This document shows positions 62,128 through 64,000 of a stretch of 64,000 bases of DNA, one piece after another. Below the pieces are notes generated by a model. The model saw only the letters and a list, made by a program, of their open reading frames with translations, made no database searches and had not been told where the DNA came from. The stretch lies in the NCBI GenBank assembly GCA_035543115.1, contig DATKKF010000142.1:15876-79875 (forward strand). Direction: 5' to 3'. How positions within the stretch are numbered: position 1 is the first letter of the stretch; the number at the start of each line of letters is the position of its first letter. The position numbers and the translations under genes are program-made. Source of the stretch: RPRB01 sp035543115 (lineage in GTDB: Bacteria; Myxococcota; Myxococcia; Myxococcales; Myxococcaceae).

Positions 62128-62331
62128 GTGAGATTTCGCTTCCGTCGTCGCATCCCGCTTGTCGGGCACGTCTACGCAAACCTCGGCCGGCGTGGCGTGA
62201 CGTTCTCCTGGCGTCCGACACGGTGGCTCTCGGTTTCCTGGCGCGGCGTCACGGCGTCGGTTCCGCACACGGGCATCTCGGTAAACGAGCCTTGGCAGTG
62301 CCCGACGTGCGGACGGCGGCAAGGCGCGTGA
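62128..62331 (+). CDS. DUF4236-like small protein
   Basis: A 67-residue protein starting at GTG 62128 after a strong ribosome site (GGAGGAG). It begins VRFRFRRRIPLVGHVYANLG and continues in short (R)G-x-S-W-type repeats, the DUF4236 pattern seen in small proteins of bacteria and phage. The C-terminus has CPTCGRR, a zinc-knuckle-like pair. It lies beside the IS66 fragment. Function unknown. Confidence 0.55.
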   Translation: MRFRFRRRIPLVGHVYANLGRRGVTFSWRPTRWLSVSWRGVTASVPHTGISVNEPWQCPTCGRRQGA

Positions 62332-62605
62332 AAGACGGCGGACGGCAGCCAGGGTGGCGCGGTGGACGGCCTCCTCAGCGCGTTGAGCGCTGATGGACGT
62401 GCGTGGCCGTCCTGCCCCGCCACAAATGGTTCGCACGGCCTGAGTCCGTTCGCCCATGGTGAAATGTCCGTACTTCGCGATAGGGACTTGGGAATTCCTG
62501 CGCGGCGCCGCGTCTTGACGGTCAAAATCTACGAATTACCTTCGGCGCGTTCTTGAACTCGGGCGCGTTTCCGGCGCGCCTTGGCAACGAGCAGGAGCAC
62601 GGACC

Positions 62606-63046
62606 ATGAACGAGATGCAGCGGTGGACCCCGGGACGCGACTTCGCGCGTCTGCAGGATGAAGTGAATCGGTTGTTCGACACCAGCGTGGGCCTCAACCG
62701 GAGCACGGAGTCGTACGGTTGGACCCCCTCGGTCGACGTCTTCGAGGACTCCGAGGGCGTGACCTTCAAGTTTGACCTCCCTGAGGTGGACGCAAAGGAC
62801 GTGGACGTTCGCCTCGAGGACGGCACCCTCACCGTACGCGGCGAGCGAAAGCTCGAGCGCGAGGAGAGGCGAGAAAGCTATCACCGGATCGAACGGCCCT
62901 ACGGGATGTTCGCCCGGAGCTTCACCCTCCCCGCGACGCTTGAGGCGGACAGGGCCAGCGCCGAACAGAAGAATGGTGTTCTCCGGATTTTCGTGCCCAA
63001 GCGGGCCGAGGCCAAGCCGAAGAGCATCACAGTCAAAGTCAACTGA
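62606..63046 (+). CDS. Hsp20 small heat-shock protein (second copy)
   Basis: A 146-residue protein with ribosome site GCAGGAGCACGGACC. The alpha-crystallin domain covers about 40-146, with PSVDVFEDSEGVTFKFDLP, LTVRGERKLEREE and the A-x-x-x-NGVLRIFVPK end (IxV-like motif). It is a holdase chaperone, only distantly related to the copy at 33725-34219. Its own hairpin terminator follows. Confidence 0.92.
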   Translation: MNEMQRWTPGRDFARLQDEVNRLFDTSVGLNRSTESYGWTPSVDVFEDSEGVTFKFDLPEVDAKDVDVRLEDGTLTVRGERKLEREERRESYHRIERPYGMFARSFTLPATLEADRASAEQKNGVLRIFVPKRAEAKPKSITVKVN

Positions 63047-63066
63047 GTCCCCGTGCGTACGGGAAA

Positions 63067-63133
63067 GCCGGCGCGGTCGCCGGCATGCGCCCACCCCGCC
63101 CCTCGCGGCGGCGGTGGGTGCGTCTGTCTTTAT
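63067..63133 (+). terminator. Tandem hairpins after Hsp20
   Basis: The first stem is GCCGGCG/CGCCGGC (63067-63084, loop CGGT). The second is GCGCCCACC pairing with GGTGGGTGC (63087-63121, one G-T), followed by a T-rich stretch (tctgtcttta). The second looks like a Rho-independent terminator for the Hsp20 gene. Confidence 0.65.
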
Positions 63134-63190
63134 GTCAATCCCGGAAACGGGCCAAGGCTCTTGTCCCTCGAGGCGAACAGGGTCTAGCGC

Positions 63191-63484
63191 ATGAGCAAGC
63201 GTGAGAAGAGTTCCGAGCTCGGGCATGGCGAAACATCGCTTGATCTCAGCCATCTCCGACGAGAGGCGCGGACTGCGCTCGAACTCGCGGTCGCGGCAAT
63301 GGCGCCTTCCGAGATCATGGATCGGCTGGCTGCGGCAGCCGGACTCCTGGAGGCCATTGGCGAGTTTCCACCCAACAGCCCAGCCGTCTTGGCTCTCTTG
63401 CACCAAGTCGTCAACCGCTCGCGGGTGGCGCTCGAAGAGTGGCAGCGATGGCAGGAGGTCCATCTCGCCAAGGTCAAGGCGTGA
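63191..63484 (+). CDS. Small hypothetical helical protein (97 aa)
   Basis: ATG 63191 gives a 97-residue protein made of amphipathic helices (ELAVAAMAPSEIMDRLAAAA; AVLALLHQVVNRSRVALEEW). No signal or membrane segment. It has no recognised family. The overlapping minus-strand frames are long but cross two real plus-strand genes and were judged shadows. Confidence 0.6.
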   Translation: MSKREKSSELGHGETSLDLSHLRREARTALELAVAAMAPSEIMDRLAAAAGLLEAIGEFPPNSPAVLALLHQVVNRSRVALEEWQRWQEVHLAKVKA

Positions 63485-63817
63485 GTTGAAGAGGACCTCG
63501 CGTTGGCATGGGAAGCCCGGAGGTCCTCTGTAAGCCCGCGACAAAGGTCTCGTACAGCCTGAGCCCCGCGCCGCCTTTTGGTCCTTCCGCGCCAGCGGGT
63601 TGCCCGCGCTGAATGCCGGCATGATCGCGTAAGCGACCGGCGCAAGCCCCTCCTTGGAGAGCAAGTACCGTGGCCGCACCGCCAGCGCCTGGATGGCGGC
63701 GCTGCTCGTACGACGCACGCCGACGGTCGACCCTGCTTTCCGCATTCAGGCTCCGGCCCGGGCATCGGGCTCGTCAGTTGACCATGGGACCCAAATAGAA
63801 CCATTTTAGGTTCGAGC
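63485..63817. other. Region without assigned gene
   Basis: 333 bp. A minus-strand stretch (63500-63745) has a plausible protein composition (RRTSSAAIQALAVRPRYLLS) but continues across two genes on the other strand. I can not decide. An A/T-rich inverted repeat (63798-63813) closes the region. Confidence 0.3.
63798..63813. promoter_or_regulatory. A/T-rich inverted repeat, possible operator
   Basis: GAACC-ATTTTA-GGTTC, standing out in GC-rich DNA, 5 bp before a GTG that opens to the window end. Could be an operator for that gene. Confidence 0.3.
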
Positions 63818-64000
63818 GTGAGCCCCGGAACGGTGGCGCGCAAGATCCGAGAGAAGGTGCAGATGTCGTCAGCACAGGATGGCGCAACGCAGCCAATCAC
63901 CGACGAGTCCAACCAGGAACGACGAGCGCTACGAGTCGAGGGTCCGAAGAATCGTCCTGGCCCACTGCAGGGTTTCCGCAAGAGCGCCGTGCGCCCCAGC
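63818..64000 (+). CDS. Possible partial gene at window end
   Basis: GTG 63818 opens a frame that is still open at the edge (61 codons visible: VSPGTVARKIREKVQMSSAQ...). Charged, Gln/Ser-rich, no domain seen. Ribosome site weak. Without the rest it cannot be identified. Confidence 0.3.
   Translation, partial: MSPGTVARKIREKVQMSSAQDGATQPITDESNQERRALRVEGPKNRPGPLQGFRKSAVRPS

Noticed and set aside
62522..63745. 407-codon minus-strand frame
   Set aside because: Passes antisense through the Hsp20 and the 97-residue gene. Only its first ~80 codons, outside those genes, look somewhat protein-like.

Overview
This 64-kb window is very GC-rich DNA from a Gram-negative bacterium, most likely a myxobacterium close to Anaeromyxobacter. 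That is an inference from four things: strong G/C at third codon positions, frequent GTG starts, many sigma-54 promoters with NtrC-type activators, and the mix of families (PHA reductase, Ehr complex, HdeD, BON and Hsp20 proteins, myxobacterial lipoproteins). No rRNA, CRISPR array, prophage or intact insertion sequence is visible. One tRNA gene, Glu(CTC), is present.

Layout. 1-2.3 kb: a partial hypothetical gene, a Nudix hydrolase, a small protein and a HAD hydrolase. 2.3-5.9 kb: pyruvate dehydrogenase E1alpha, E1beta and E2, with no E3. 5.9-8.6 kb: a response regulator and a GAF/PAS histidine kinase. 9.2-9.9 kb: acetoacetyl-CoA reductase. 10.0-17.4 kb: a ribbon-helix-helix regulator divergent from a six-gene hydrogenase-4-like membrane complex. 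Its large subunit has lost all four Ni-Fe cysteines, so it is an Ehr-type (energy-converting-hydrogenase-related) complex and not a hydrogenase. 17.5-21.3 kb: a lipoprotein and a periplasmic binding protein paired with a membrane histidine kinase. 21.4-34.2 kb: a stress and envelope island containing DUF6582/DUF5335 proteins, HdeD and M48 genes, a phosphoesterase with a USP-like/phospholipase D fusion, a lipase, a rhomboid protease, a second HdeD, a sigma-54 activator, a BON protein and Hsp20. Four or five operons here have recognisable -24/-12 promoters. 34.4-39.6 kb: a RidA-like lipoprotein, a membrane protein, and an ATP-grasp/flavoprotein/thioesterase operon with less G/C-biased codon use. 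39.7-45.2 kb: tRNA-Glu, a molybdopterin oxidoreductase, a second ribbon-helix-helix protein, a short-chain dehydrogenase, DoxX, and a tandem pair of related mini-proteins. 45.4-51.3 kb: secreted proteins and a second M48 peptidase mixed with gene remnants (livF, sodC, metallo-beta-lactamase-like). 51.4-58.7 kb: a GAF-PAS-AAA-Fis activator, a perfect 27-bp palindrome, a sigma-54 promoter and a diiron protein-MFP-RND operon. 59-62 kb: decayed genes (SRPBCC, ArsR, GMC oxidoreductase) and an IS66 remnant. 62-64 kb: DUF4236 protein, a second Hsp20, a small protein and a possible partial gene.

How the genes fit together. The strongest theme is sigma-54 control. One activator (31.1-32.4 kb), whose receiver domain is broken, lies between an HdeD gene and a BON gene that each have their own -24/-12 promoter. 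A second activator lies directly upstream of its probable target operon, with a palindrome placed as an enhancer site. The Ehr cluster looks like an ion-translocating membrane module joined to a redox arm that cannot bind Ni-Fe. The regions at 46-50 kb and 59-62 kb are places where genes have been cut and rejoined.
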